From Priapulus caudatus (lineage: Eukaryota; Priapulida; Priapulimorpha; Priapulimorphida; Priapulidae), in assembly GCF_000485595.1 (NCBI RefSeq), contig NW_014577363.1, positions 245,600 to 269,123 of the forward strand: DNA of 23,524 nucleotides, given 5' to 3'. Shown piece after piece: positions 9,963-22,000 of the stretch. Each line of letters begins with the position of its first letter. The stretch's first letter is position 1. The notes below the pieces were generated by a model that worked only from the letters and a program-made list of their open reading frames with translations, was not told the origin of the DNA and made no database searches. The position numbers were made by a program, and so were the translations under genes.

Positions 9963-10030
9963 TTAACAGCAGTTGTCCAGTTCTTCCAGAGGATCGTAGC
10001 CCTGGCACGAACTTGAATCAATTGCCTTAC
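9963..10030 (-). CDS. Terminal exon B (exon 42), 68 nt
   Basis: Proximal copy of the last exon, preceded by a TTTTCTTTTCTTTAG acceptor. Joined in phase 1 to exon 41 it encodes GKAIDSSSCQGYDPLEELDN, two Cys, then TAA at 9963. I chose this frame over reading through the exon 41 donor because only splicing gives a conserved tail in both duplicate copies. Its total with exons 1-41 is divisible by three. Confidence 0.7.
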
Positions 10031-13000
10031 CTAAAGAAAAGAAAAGCAGCATTAAAATAAAAATAAAATAAGGAAAATTAAAAAACAGTGTTGAAGGGAT
10101 ACGTATGTATCCGGCTGGGACGTATAATAGCAAGGAAATGTATGTATGTCCATGGCATATATCTAAACAATATGTTACTTGCCTTCAGTCTCAACCTTTA
10201 GAATATCGGAGCTCATAGTGATGAACAGGTTTTCGTTGAAGTCTCCATCTACTGCTACGGCAACGAAACTTGCCAGGTCAGGGATCGTGAATACAGAGAC
10301 CTCCACACATTCTACATAAAGAATATAGAGTTTTGCAATATTTGCAGTGAACACAGCAGAGTGTAAATGGAATATTGTGTTAATTAGAAAACGTTCCATT
10401 TGGTTTTCCAAGACTACTCACTGTAGTTGACTCTCAGTGTCATACTATCCAGGAAAAATGCGGAGCCACCTAGCTTATACACAGTGATCGACTGCATGGT
10501 CTCCCCGTTCACAGCAAACAGATATCTCCCTCCGTCCATCAGATCCGCCTGGAAAGAGAAGAGTGACTTGGTGTTAAGCGTATTATTGATAATCAATTAT
10601 CAGAGAGTCATTGCAAAAGCATTGATAAACAAGGTTAAAGTGATTACGTCACCATAAATAGTAAACATAGTACATAGTACACAGTAGTAGACATAGTAGT
10701 AGTATAGTATACATTTTGTGCATTATTGCTATTCCGTTTGATGTAGTCAATTTAAGCACTTACCACTTCCAAGTCCACAGCACTGGGAACTTCGAGCGTC
10801 TGGCTCAGTACCCAAGGCATCATTGCCGAGCCATCATACCTGAAAACACCAGCCACGTTGTGTACTTACTGTTATACTGAACATCCGATCATATAATATC
10901 TGTGTACAAATATCTTTGTACAATATCTTTGTACAATCTTTGTACAATATCTTTGTACAATCTTTGTACAATATCTTTGTACAATCTTTGTACAATATCT
11001 AGTATTATCTTTGTACTGAGATCTAGTTGTAGGGCTACATACTGGTATACATCCGTTTGGGCGCTGACTCCGAGCATGCCAGACTGGGCGTTGGCAAGCA
11101 CAAGCAGAACGTCAGATGTCGATGTCGTCACAAACACTGCGTCCACACATCTGATGGTCGGGAGCAAGTGTTTCTGCAGGTAAAGAATGGACAGTTATTC
11201 TCCCGGCTGAGAGCAAACACGATTCGATTCGAACGATTCTAATCAACCTAATATGCTCATCTCACCACTTACGTCAAAAGTGTCGTTTGTGTTGTTCCAG
11301 TAGTAGACAATGCTTCGCGTCTGGTAGCCCACGCTCGAGTGATACTGGTTTGCAAATGCGATATGTAGTACTCCATCGATAGATGTTGCATCCACCTGAA
11401 GGAAAGTTGCATGCACAAATGAAGATGACAAACACTTGGTGAATCTGCTGATCTACTGAGTCTCTACTACACATGAGAATGGTTGTTTGACATACCCTAA
11501 CTGCGCCATAGGTTTCAAGATCCCACGTTTCGTTGAACTTTCCAGCATCGTCCGTCATGCAGTATAGTTTAGAAGGAATGACGGTAGTCATATCGATTGG
11601 ATGAAAGTTATTTGCAACAGCCAAGCACTGCAAAACAAAATTATTGTTTTTATTGTTTGCATAAATCCTTTAAAACTCCTTTTATGACTCCTTTAATTCA
11701 CACGTTTCTTTACCTGCTTCCCATTCCATGAGAATGCCTTCAGACCAAGAGGTATGGTAGCAGCCAGGCTCTGCCACAGGTCAAATGTTTCTGTGTCGGC
11801 ATTGTATTTATACACCTGCACGTACGATATGGCAGCATCGCCTGAAAACAAAGTGTAAATAATAATATAATATATTATAATATAATAATAATGTATGTAA
11901 TAAACCCTAGACAAACGTGCAACAAATGTAGTGGTGCTTGTGACTCGCCTCCAAATGTGCTCTGCTTGGCATAGCAAGGGAGGGAGTCCAGGTATTCCAC
12001 GCTGAAAGCGACAGCGAGATAGTGATTGCCCTCGAACTCAAAATGATCCATGTGTTCTGCTCCCACAGTTGATAGACTCTGCAGACAAAAGTACACATGT
12101 TTTAGGAGCACGTATTACGTAGCACGTGTACCGCACAGCCATTGCACTTATTAAGTCACGAACATCCAGTAATATGCATACTTACACCAAACACGTCAAA
12201 GGTGTTGTTGATGGTGTTATACTTCAGAATCTTTGATTCTACACAGGTCTTGCTCTTGACAGCCATTGCGATGTACTGGTCTCCACTCATCACGAACGGT
12301 GTGAAAGCGTTAAGGGTTTCTTCATAGCTAGAAAATTCCTTTACGTTTTTGAGCAGCATGGCAGTTTCTGCAATAGAGGTAAATACCGAATACAGGTCAT
12401 TCAAAATGGCTCTTTAAATGGCTCTTTTACATGACCAGCACAGCGTGTCTTAAATAAACTCACAAGCAACGTCTCACTTGGCAATGCAATCGCTACAGAT
12501 CCACACACACACAAGCATGCCACACGCGTGCATCTTTTCCTTACCATTCAGAGCTCCGGACATGTCTGTAAGGGCATCGCACTGGTTGTGTAGACTGTCT
12601 CTGATGATGGAAATTTTGTAGTCATCTCTGTATAAAGAAGAATCATTGCTGTGTAAACACCAGGAGCATACACTACACAGATATGCGGTTTGAATGAGTT
12701 AAAAATAACTAGTATAACTGCTGTAAAACGATGTGTATATACGTACAGGATCATTTGGACATCACTTGTGATGTCTACACCATTTAGTAGTTCATTCATC
12801 TGTGTATTGTTGAATAGTGGTGCGCTGCTGAACGTCACTTCTTCTAGTAATGTCTGCAGAGTGCCGTTCTTGTTGCTTAGCAGGGCCATCTCTCCGACAT
12901 AAGTTACATTCATGCCATCAACGGTGCCCGCTACCTGTGCATATAAACAAAGGACATCAGTTACATCTAGAAGCTTTGCTTTGCTTTGAATCCTATCAAC

Positions 13001-16000
13001 AATCTTTAATCGTAACAACAAACCTGGAGTTCTGTAGCCGTCACCAGAGTGGAGAATGTATACAAGCCTGTGATATCTTGATCGCCTGACAGCATTAACA
13101 AGGTGGCTGCATCTACCATATAACCATCTACGATGTCATCCGCTCTGGAATGAAATGGTACAAATTGAACAACTGAAATGATCATAATCAAGACTTTTAC
13201 GAGGAGCTTTGTGGGTTATAGGTGCACACTTACTGTATATTATTACTGAATGTGACAGTATCAGCAGTGAAGGTCTTGGCGCCTCCTATGGTCGTATCCA
13301 CGTTCATATTTACTCCATCATCTTCCCACTGTGACACATCAACACCGTGCACAGTTTTTCCTGCAACCATACCACAGACTTATTTGCTGTCACTTATCTG
13401 CATTAATCAATAGAATCATTAGAGATGCATCAATGTTTGTCAATCTAACCATCTTTGACAAACTAACATACCATCGTCAAATGTCACATTTCCTGCCGCA
13501 TTGAAGCCATCTGTGTGGCTAAATGTTTTCGTGCCAGTGAAGACGTTGTCCGCTCCATGTTGCGCAGTATTGTTGGCCACATCTACCCCATCCACGAGGC
13601 CACCTACCACCAGGTCAGCTATAACATACAAGTAACCAGTTGGTGAGTGCAAAACGACCACCAAACAAATGATAGAATACATTATACACAAGATATAATT
13701 TCATTAAGCTAATTACCTTCAAGAACTGTGGGACCTGTATACGTATGACTGCCAGTTATGGTTTGATCACCTACAATTCTCATCACAGTCATGTCGAAAT
13801 CTGTGATGTTCACACCATCCACAAGACCTGCAAAGCAAAATTTATTAAAAGGCACTGTTAACAGGTAGCGTTTGTAGCCATAACCTTTCATAATTTTAGC
13901 ATCAAGATGACAATATACATCATCTAAAATTAATTACATCATCTAAATATATAATGTAGCTGTGAGATCAATTAGGACTATACCTCCAACACCGAGAGTG
14001 CCTAGATTGAGATATCCAGCAACGACATCAGTGAATGTGACGACTCCTTCAATGTTCTGTGATTGAGTCACACTCACGTAGGTGGCATTCAACGTCTCTA
14101 CTCTCACATCATCGATCAAGCCATTCACTGTAATGTCCTGCACAGATATCATTATATCAGTATAGCAGATATATCACTAAATATTGCAAATCTATATAAA
14201 GTTTCTATTATTTCGATTTCACCATGAATTAATCTCGCTCACCCCAGCGTAGTTGGCATTGGACAAGAAATAAAAGCCACTCAGTATCTGATCAACATCT
14301 GTCTTTCTCACAACACGGCTGTTCACGTTGACTATGTCCACTGTTCCCAGCAAACTCGTTGTTATCAAGACATCCTGAAAGTCTACTCCACCTGGAAGTT
14401 GTATAATAGAAGCTATTTACCTTTAGCATTACCTTCAGCTTACCAGCCAAGATTACCAAGATTTATGGACTTTGTAAACAAATATTTACCTTTAGCATAG
14501 ATGTTTTACCTTTAGCTAACCATCCAAGATAGGCAAAGATTTATGAACTTCGTAAGCAAATTCATACCAGTGAAGAGTGTATGTGCTAATAATGTGGCGC
14601 CCTGTGTTCTAGCCGCATCCTCGTAGAGCTGTGCAATGTTCACTCCATCCACATATCCAGTTACTGTGAGGTTTCCCACGGTCTGATTTGCAGTGAAGGT
14701 TTTTAGTCCGGTGATGGTAACCTAGTTGATAAAATGTCGATAAAATTACCACCTTATCACCATGTGAAGGAAGTTAGGAAATACAAGTTAGATAACATTA
14801 CAGAATACTCACAGCAATTGTTGTATCAACGTTCTCCTCACTCAGGTCAACGGTATCGACAGTTTTAGATGCAACTAGTGTGACATCCGTGGCAGTCAGG
14901 TTAAGGAATGTAACTGGACCAATGATGATGGAAGTACCTGAAGAAAACAAGGCAAGGTTCTAATTACTGAATTGTTTAGTTTTGTGCTGATCACTTTTCA
15001 TCCTGCTATCTTTTTAATATTCTACATGTATATATTGTTTGCATTTACCCATGCGTCTCACAGCCTCCACATTCAAGGTTCGGACATCGACACCATTTAT
15101 CGTGCCATCAGATGTGACCACGTTGGGAGCGGTGACGTGGTTCTCAAACGTGGTTGCTCCACTTACAGTCTGCTCTCTGCCTTGCTGCACAACCAGACTA
15201 TCCCAATCCGTGATGTATTCACCGTCGACAAGACCTGAGACAGTACAGAAACTTGCTATTAATACGTAATAATGGTGGTCATGTACGATACACTAAGTGA
15301 AATACAAGTATTAATACGACCACCGCTGGTGGGCGATGTTATGAGTGGTGCGAAAGAAATTTGGGGGGCCTATCAGAAATTTGGCTAATTAAGATGCATT
15401 CTGGAATCCTCACTTTCGTGCACAACATTTCTGTTTCCAGCTATAAAAAAATAGTCTAGCAATTCAACCGGGGTGGTCGCTCAAAGGTTATGCCTTACTA
15501 TCACATATTATCACATATAGCTAGTACTGTTCACATATCACATAGTGCTACAAGCTAGCATGTTGTACTTACCCGTGGAAGTCCAGGATACGATGGTTGT
15601 TTCTCCGTTTAAGGTTTTCTCACCAGTGATCGTCGAATCCTGATTCTTAAGTACTGCATCTGCTTCCAGCACAACTAGGTCTACTCCGTCAACTAGATTG
15701 CATGTGACGGCACCACTGAACAGCACATTTTGCGCAATAACCTTTGCTCCAGTCACAATTTGCGTGGTACCAGCTGTGAAAACCAGAAGGTATTTGCACC
15801 AGGCGTTAGTGCTTCAAGTATGACATATTAAAGGTACGAAAACATACATGCTTCCAAAGGAATTTGCACCATGTGTGAGTACTGCAAGTATGAAACCAAT
15901 CATGAAACCATTCATGCTTACCGATGGGCGGAACCGGGTATAACGTGTCAGTTTTCAAGGTCATTGGGTCCTCTCCGTTTAGCAGACCACCGAGAGTCAA

Positions 16001-19000
16001 TGTGCTGACGGTCAAGCCTGCTTCTGCAACCATGTCGTTGAAGACGAATGCACTTGCGATGAACTCGTTTGTGGATAGCTGCACCACGTGTGCTGGCACG
16101 GTCAAGGCGTTGACCGCACCAGTGACCGTCAAGTTGCCGAATGTGGTACTCTCTGTGAATGTCTTTTTTCCCATAACAACCTGGAGTGAGAAATGAATTT
16201 AATGAAACTATCCATTCTTAATGTGGTATTACTGTATCATCAAAAAGTAATTTCAAAACATAATTACAGAAGACAAATGGGTGCATTTACCATTGCTGTG
16301 TCCTTTAGAAGTGAATCTGCGACGAATTGTGACAGATCTATGTCACCGACAGTTCCAGTAACCCTGAGATTGTTGTTGAGCCAGATACCATTAGTGAAGT
16401 CCTTCAGGCCGGACACTTGGGTATTATAGAGTGGTTCAGTTCTCAAGAAGCTTTGGGGCACACTAACACCATTCACGTCTCCTGTCACTTGAAGGTTTCC
16501 AGCCAACTGTCAAGTATTGTATCAACGTTATTTCAACGATTATATCAATGTTATTTCCATTGCCTCATCAGATTAATTACCAGGTTAAAGCAAAATAACT
16601 CCGTCTCGACTTTTACAATGTACTTACCGTCAGCATGTCTTGAGTAAATGTGAGTGCAACACTGATGCTGGTCGAACTTAGAGAAATGGAGGTACTCGAC
16701 CACAATGACAGGCTAACACCATCAACCTTGCCACCAACAGTGATTGGGGAACTGAATGTCACATTACTAAAGGTCTTCACTCCTGTATAAAACAACAAAA
16801 TCGTTATGTCAGCTCATGCTTGCCTATAGATCTTGAGCAGTATCAAACAGTATCAGTTCATGATAAAAAGTATCTACAATCCCGTATCAACATCACCGCT
16901 GCCATTGCCCCTGTGTATACATACCTGTAACTATCTGATTGCCGGTTGTTTTAAGAGCAGAGCTGCTCATTTGTTGAAGATTTATATCATTGACAGTTCC
17001 TGCTGTCGAGCTGCCAATATGAAGGTCACTAGAGAATGTCTTGCTTCCAGAAACTGACTGAGCTTCACCGGACAGCAGAAGGTCTGGTTCTACAGGAAAA
17101 GGAAAGAAAAACAAAAATATGCAACTGTTGCAGCGTTGAGGAGGCATATCACAATTGTTTCCATATGTTTATTGAAAACGTATACTTACTGTTAGTGTCA
17201 AGGATATCGATGCCATCGATCGACTTCCCAGCCACCATGTTAAGCACACCAAATTGCTGGGATGCGTTGAAAGTCTTTGCGCCAGTTATTGTTTGCAGGG
17301 TTGAGTTTAACAATACAACGTGTGCTGGATCAAGACCGGCTAGGGTGTAACCACTTGCCAAGGTTAAACCTGAATCCAGGTCGATGTCACTAAAGTCCAT
17401 AGGCACTGCAAAATACCAAGCAACAGTACTTCAGAAAACCATGCATGCAGTGTCTAAAAATGATGCCAAAATCATTACAGTACTACCATTACCGTATTGA
17501 CCTTTAATAACAATTTGCTATCTACCAAGACGAAAGCCACCACTGCCGTACCACCATTGCCGTACTGTACCTGTGATACTTTGCTGTCCACCAAGACGAA
17601 ACGCATTAGAGTCAAGGTCAACGATATCAACTCCATCTATCAGGCCTGGCAGAGGAACCTCAAGATTGGTGAGTGTCGCTGCATTGCTAAACGTTTTATA
17701 ACCTGGAAAATATGATGGAAATCAACATCTGCACTATTTGTGCAGAACAGTATGAATGATTTTATATAGCTGTACGCTTGCTTACCTGTGATTGTTGAAG
17801 GGACATTGTAATACACTGCGTCGGTTATCAAGTCTGTGACGTCCACACCATCAACGGTCCCGTCAACTGTCATTGCAGTAGCAGTTAGGGTGGTGTCAAT
17901 AAATTCCAGTTCACCTGTATTAAAAGTCCAATGTTAAAGTCGAATGATGTGAATCATACAATCTGTACAATCTATGTTATCCCAAATCACCCATTAACAC
18001 CAAGTACATAAGAAAAACTAGTGCAAAATTACCAGTAACATCTTGCTCTCCGGAGGTCATCAGAATATCGTTGGAAGAGATCATTCTGCTATCTACAGTT
18101 CCATTCACGGTGAGCCCACCTCCTACAATACACGTTACAACATTAAGTTATAAGTATGCTAACAATATTTGGGCAATTTCTAATAAAGATTATACATTAT
18201 ATTGAGCTTACCATAAAATTTTTTTAAATTATCTTACCAAAATCAAGCTCTTCTTGGAATGTTTTATCTGCTGTAATATCTATCACTGAACCATCGATCC
18301 ATGCGATTCTGTCTTGTGCAATAGTATCCAGTGTTCCAGAGGCAGTAACAGCAGCGTCAAACTGGATATCGCTGAAGTTCATGTCCATGTTGAAGTCCTG
18401 CGATCATGAATGCACCAGTGAGTACAGGCATATATATAAACGTAAAATTACATGGATTTCACAGTAAAATGGGAAGTAAAATTAAAAGCAACAACATACC
18501 TGCTGTTCAACTCCTGTAGCATACACAGCAATTTCACCAAGACGCTCGATGTCAACATCAGTATTGATGGCTGGGGCATAAATGTCACCTTGCACAGAAA
18601 CTCCTGCATTCATGGTAACAGCTTGAAACTGTACTGTACCTAAAGAGCAACAAGGAAACGGTTTAAATAGCTTGTTATCCCATTCACAATAACAATTTCA
18701 GCATTATATTGACACCATTTTGTAATTTGTAATTACCAGCGACAATCTGTGAGGTCGAATCAGTTCTCAGACTTCTATTCTTGACTGCATCAACTGCTTC
18801 ACAGTTGCTGTTCTCGGCAATGATGTCATCCATTATGCCAGTGAAGCTATCGAATTCGTCCTCGTTGAAATGCAGTACATCAGATTCTATCACTGGCGAA
18901 CTTACTATTCCACCTTCGTTGATCACTACGTCGCCTGGAAATAAAATTCGTACATAATTTATATACTAAATGTACACATGAGTTCCCTAAATGTCGATCC

Positions 19001-22000
19001 AGTCATTATTACAAATTATTTATACAGTTATCACTGACTACGTGTACCTTGAAATGTAAGGCTACCAGTAAAAACTATTGGATCATCAGTGAGCAGTGCA
19101 AGATTCGTCGTATTGAGGTCACTCTCCAGATCCTTGTAAGCCATGTCGATAGCATCCCACGTTGTCTGTAGATTACCACATCTGGGTAGAGAATCAAATG
19201 CGTATGAATACAACCACTGCCAATTCAGTGAATGAACCCATGTAACTACGACAATTCAACGTAAACTATATAAGGAGGCCTACCTTGTTTGATAGGTGTC
19301 GTACATATCCTCGATCGGTGAGGTCCTGTTGAAGCTTAATTTAAAGGTGTGTGACAGACCGCCGCTGTGTGTAGTGTCTCGATACACACCAGCCATGTAA
19401 ACTTCTGCAGGATCAGCAAACACAGCGATTGGGGCTATGTTAACCAGCTCAGTGTTTGTAGGTGGTATCTCCGACTGAAAATATACAGTATAACGATAAC
19501 TGTCAGAGTTCTCTCTCTCCGTTAATATAACTAAATGGACAATATCCCATAATTGTACAATAATGGAGAAAAAAATCAGAATTATTAGATCAAAAAATCA
19601 GAAAATTAGATAGAATCATGAATAAAAATAATATAAGTCACCTGCTGTGGGGTCAGAGTGAATCTCCATCCATTATATTCGTACAGTCTCAAGCCCTCGA
19701 TCCGGTCCGCAAAAGCCAGAAGAATAGTGTTAGTGTCAGTTAGCAAAGCTTTAACTTTCACTGCCCTAGTCAAACTGAAGCCTTGGAATGGAATGAACAT
19801 GTAGTCCACATACTTGTAAACTACTGATGTAGCCGGACTTTCAACTCCGTCTGTAAAGAAAAGTGATAGATACATCTATATGTGTATATACATGTATGTA
19901 TATATGTATATATGTATACATGTATAATCTATATCTGACAACTTACTAATGATTTCCATCTCATTAGCAACGGCCAGGAAGAATTCCTTCTTCCCATTTA
20001 TTTCAATGTGGAAGAATTCAATGTCGGAGGCAGCGTAAGTCGGCAGCATCTGAAAGCTGGTGAAATCCTGCTCATGTGGATCATAGACGAAGATCTCAGA
20101 CTCTATAGCTACGTTTCCTCCATCGTCCACATGATTTGCAACAGCCAAATATTGCTTGTCATAGATTGTGAAAGGTTCAATGTCTCTTGCACCGGAGGTC
20201 TTTATCCTATAGGCACTGCTGAATGCAACACCTAAAATGATATAAATAAATATATATATAATACATATATCTATATATATATATATTTAATAACCATTAT
20301 ATATACAGAATTTGTGTTTGAATTACAGACATTTTAGTAACTGTTGTTATAAGAAACACTTGGTATCTATCCACAACATTAGTCAATTGTATCCCGTAGT
20401 AACTTGCCTTCCCACCGGTATATGAAGCTGTAAGCTTCGACCTCTAGATCACCATTGATTTCAGCAGCATATGTCGCCACAGCCAGATGTGGCACGTCTT
20501 GGAACATGAATGACTGTATCTGTGATGTCTCGACTTGTCGAAGACGCTGCACTACCGACCACTCGCTGTCCACATATGTGTATATCGGTGATCCCGTGGC
20601 ATCTAAAGATACGATGCACAAGCAATTAATTGTTATGGTTTCATCAGAAAATTGCTGAATTAATTACTGTTACTAACAAAGTAAATTGTTACAGTTTCAT
20701 GCAAAAATTGCAGAATTAATTGCAGTTATTAACGCAGCAAAATGCAACTTACCATTCTTAGCTACAGCTACATATACTTGGCCTGAGATGTTAAATGGTT
20801 CGATGTCATCAGCATTGTTGTGAACGTCGACCAGGACCTTGCTTAGATTGTCCAAGATGCAGCCATGAATAGTGAAGTCTCCCACGTCAACTACACCGTT
20901 GGATGAAACAACGTCCACTCCACTCAGCGGCTCAATATCCGTTATGTCAGCGGCGGACATTGTCTCACTAATCTCAATGTTTTGTAGCTGCAGGTAACCT
21001 ATGATAAAAGTAAACGATGCAGATGGTGTGCGTATGTACGTATATGTATTACTTATGATAATACTCACGGTGATATCACAGGTTCCTTACAAACGTTGCT
21101 GTGCTACCAGTGGACTAACCCCCTACTGTAGCATTTACTGTGAAAGCAGCTGCGGGGCCTCAGGGTTACAGAAACGGACTTAACTTAACTTACAAACGTT
21201 ATATTAAAACTGATAACACTAACCACTGACATCCCTGTACATCGACGACGGAACATCTCTTTTAACTATTTTATGTCCAATTTTTTTATCATCGTCATCG
21301 TCGACCTCCTCCAAGTGTCCGATTGCCCTCTTGTGCAGAGAAAGCTGATCATGTAGCATATCATTGACACTCCGTTTGAAGGCATTTATCTGCTTGATTT
21401 CTGCATCTATAGAATATTGGGTGCATTAACAATCGATGGAAAACATAAAAATAATATCAATGTAAACTATACCAACGAAACTGTACACTTGGTAGGGAAG
21501 GTATGTGCAACGCAGGCTCGTAGCCATGGGGGGTTCGGGGGGTTCGAACGAACCCCCCCCCCCGAGCCCCCTCCCCAAGCCAAAAAATTTTTTTTTTTTT
21601 AATTTTTAAGAATTTCACCTCAGGTCGCTCCATTTTAGTGTAAATAATTGCAAATCTCCATCTGCGGGAGGGTGAACAGTGAACACCCCCCCCACACCCT
21701 CCCCCGCTCGGTCGGTTGCTCCCTCGCCTGGTGTCGCTTTCGCGCCCAACAGGGCGCATGTACAGGGTGGTCACGGGAGTCCGGACCCCCCCTTGCTCGC
21801 GCAGAAAACGCATCTGAGAGGGTCTAATTTTAAAAACAACCCCAGACCCCCCCTTCGCCGTAGCTCGCAACTTTGGGTTACGGATTACACCCACCCTGGT
21901 ACAAATCCTGTAGACGTCCCTGCCGAGCAAATTGCCAACATTGAAAACGAACCCCCCCCGCCCCCCCCCCCAATATAAAGCTGGCTACGGGCCTGCAACG

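Larger units (their letters stand above)
9262..10040. repeat. Tandem segmental duplication carrying the terminal exon of the main gene
   Basis: Copy A (about 9268-9615) and copy B (about 9622-10040) are direct repeats. They share GGGGAGTGC.CAGCTTTGTA, TGACAT.ACCTCGATTTTCA, the ACAAATGCGTCACAAAATCA block, GGTGGTTAGTGACGATCGCT and the coding part of the last exon. Copy B lacks the block around 9407-9440, which in copy A contains AATAAA on the minus strand. Copy B has gained a segment (about 9825-9910) that includes a hairpin. The exon, its acceptor and its stop are intact in both copies. Confidence 0.9.
12545..19181 (-). other. Exons 9-32: central VDGVDV / ITG-KTF repeat region (about residues 485-1731)
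   Basis: Exons: 19048-19181, 18737-18934, 18500-18639, 18238-18397, 18033-18122, 17786-17914, 17571-17702, 17190-17405, 16925-17089, 16628-16782, 16291-16506, 15922-16180, 15573-15773, 15049-15234, 14813-14937, 14568-14721, 14243-14391, 13984-14137, 13717-13827, 13472-13618, 13234-13360, 13024-13144, 12747-12934, 12545-12627. The unit is about 45-60 residues with two cores: [LTY][VI][DN]G[VI][DN][VIL] (TVDGVDVTDL exon 14, LIDGVDIVDL 15, LVDGVDLVVL 21, TINGVDVRTL 22, YVDGVNIAQL 24, LVDGVNITDF 27, LVDGVDVANN 28, LLNGVDITSD 31) and [IV][TS]G.KTF (ITGYKTF, ITGAKTF, VSGSKTF, VTGVKTF, ITGLKTF, FTGTKTF, IGGAKTF). I count about 22-24 of the first and 15 of the second. The alternation of short beta-like strands suggests an elongated beta-rich stalk, which is inference. 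Confidence 0.8.
19284..20998 (-). other. Exons 4-8: first EAR/EPTP array (about residues 110-485)
   Basis: Exons 20753-20998, 20408-20602, 19947-20231, 19642-19850, 19284-19474. Diagnostic EAR strands are VYVAVAKN (exon 4 end), PHLAVATY (exon 5), YLAVANHV and FFLAVANEME (exon 6) and ILLAFADR (exon 7). Each is followed by an aromatic strand such as FIYRW, EIFVYD, VVYKYVD or LRLYEYNGW. I count five to six units, so the propeller may be incomplete or borrow strands from exon 8. Exon 4 also opens with a PLSGVDVVSSNGVVDV stretch resembling the central repeat. Exon 5 ends at a GC donor (GAAG|GCAAGT); only this donor keeps exon 6 in frame. Confidence 0.8.

Noticed and set aside
10414-10596. Stop codon shortly after exon 40 read as the end of the gene
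   Set aside because: A GTGAGT donor precedes the stop, and splicing in phase 1 continues into another EAR-coding exon (exon 41).
11857-11895. AT-rich run in intron 34 as a regulatory element
   Set aside because: It is a plain TAATAATA-type simple sequence and nothing marks it as a site.
15315-15482. Possible MITE in intron 21 with CGACCACC / GGTGGTCG ends
   Set aside because: Only 8 bp of inverted similarity and no target-site duplication could be seen.
21457-21930. 157-codon minus-strand open frame in intron 2
   Set aside because: It lies largely within the G-run-rich transposon, is low-complexity, and conflicts with the splice structure around it.
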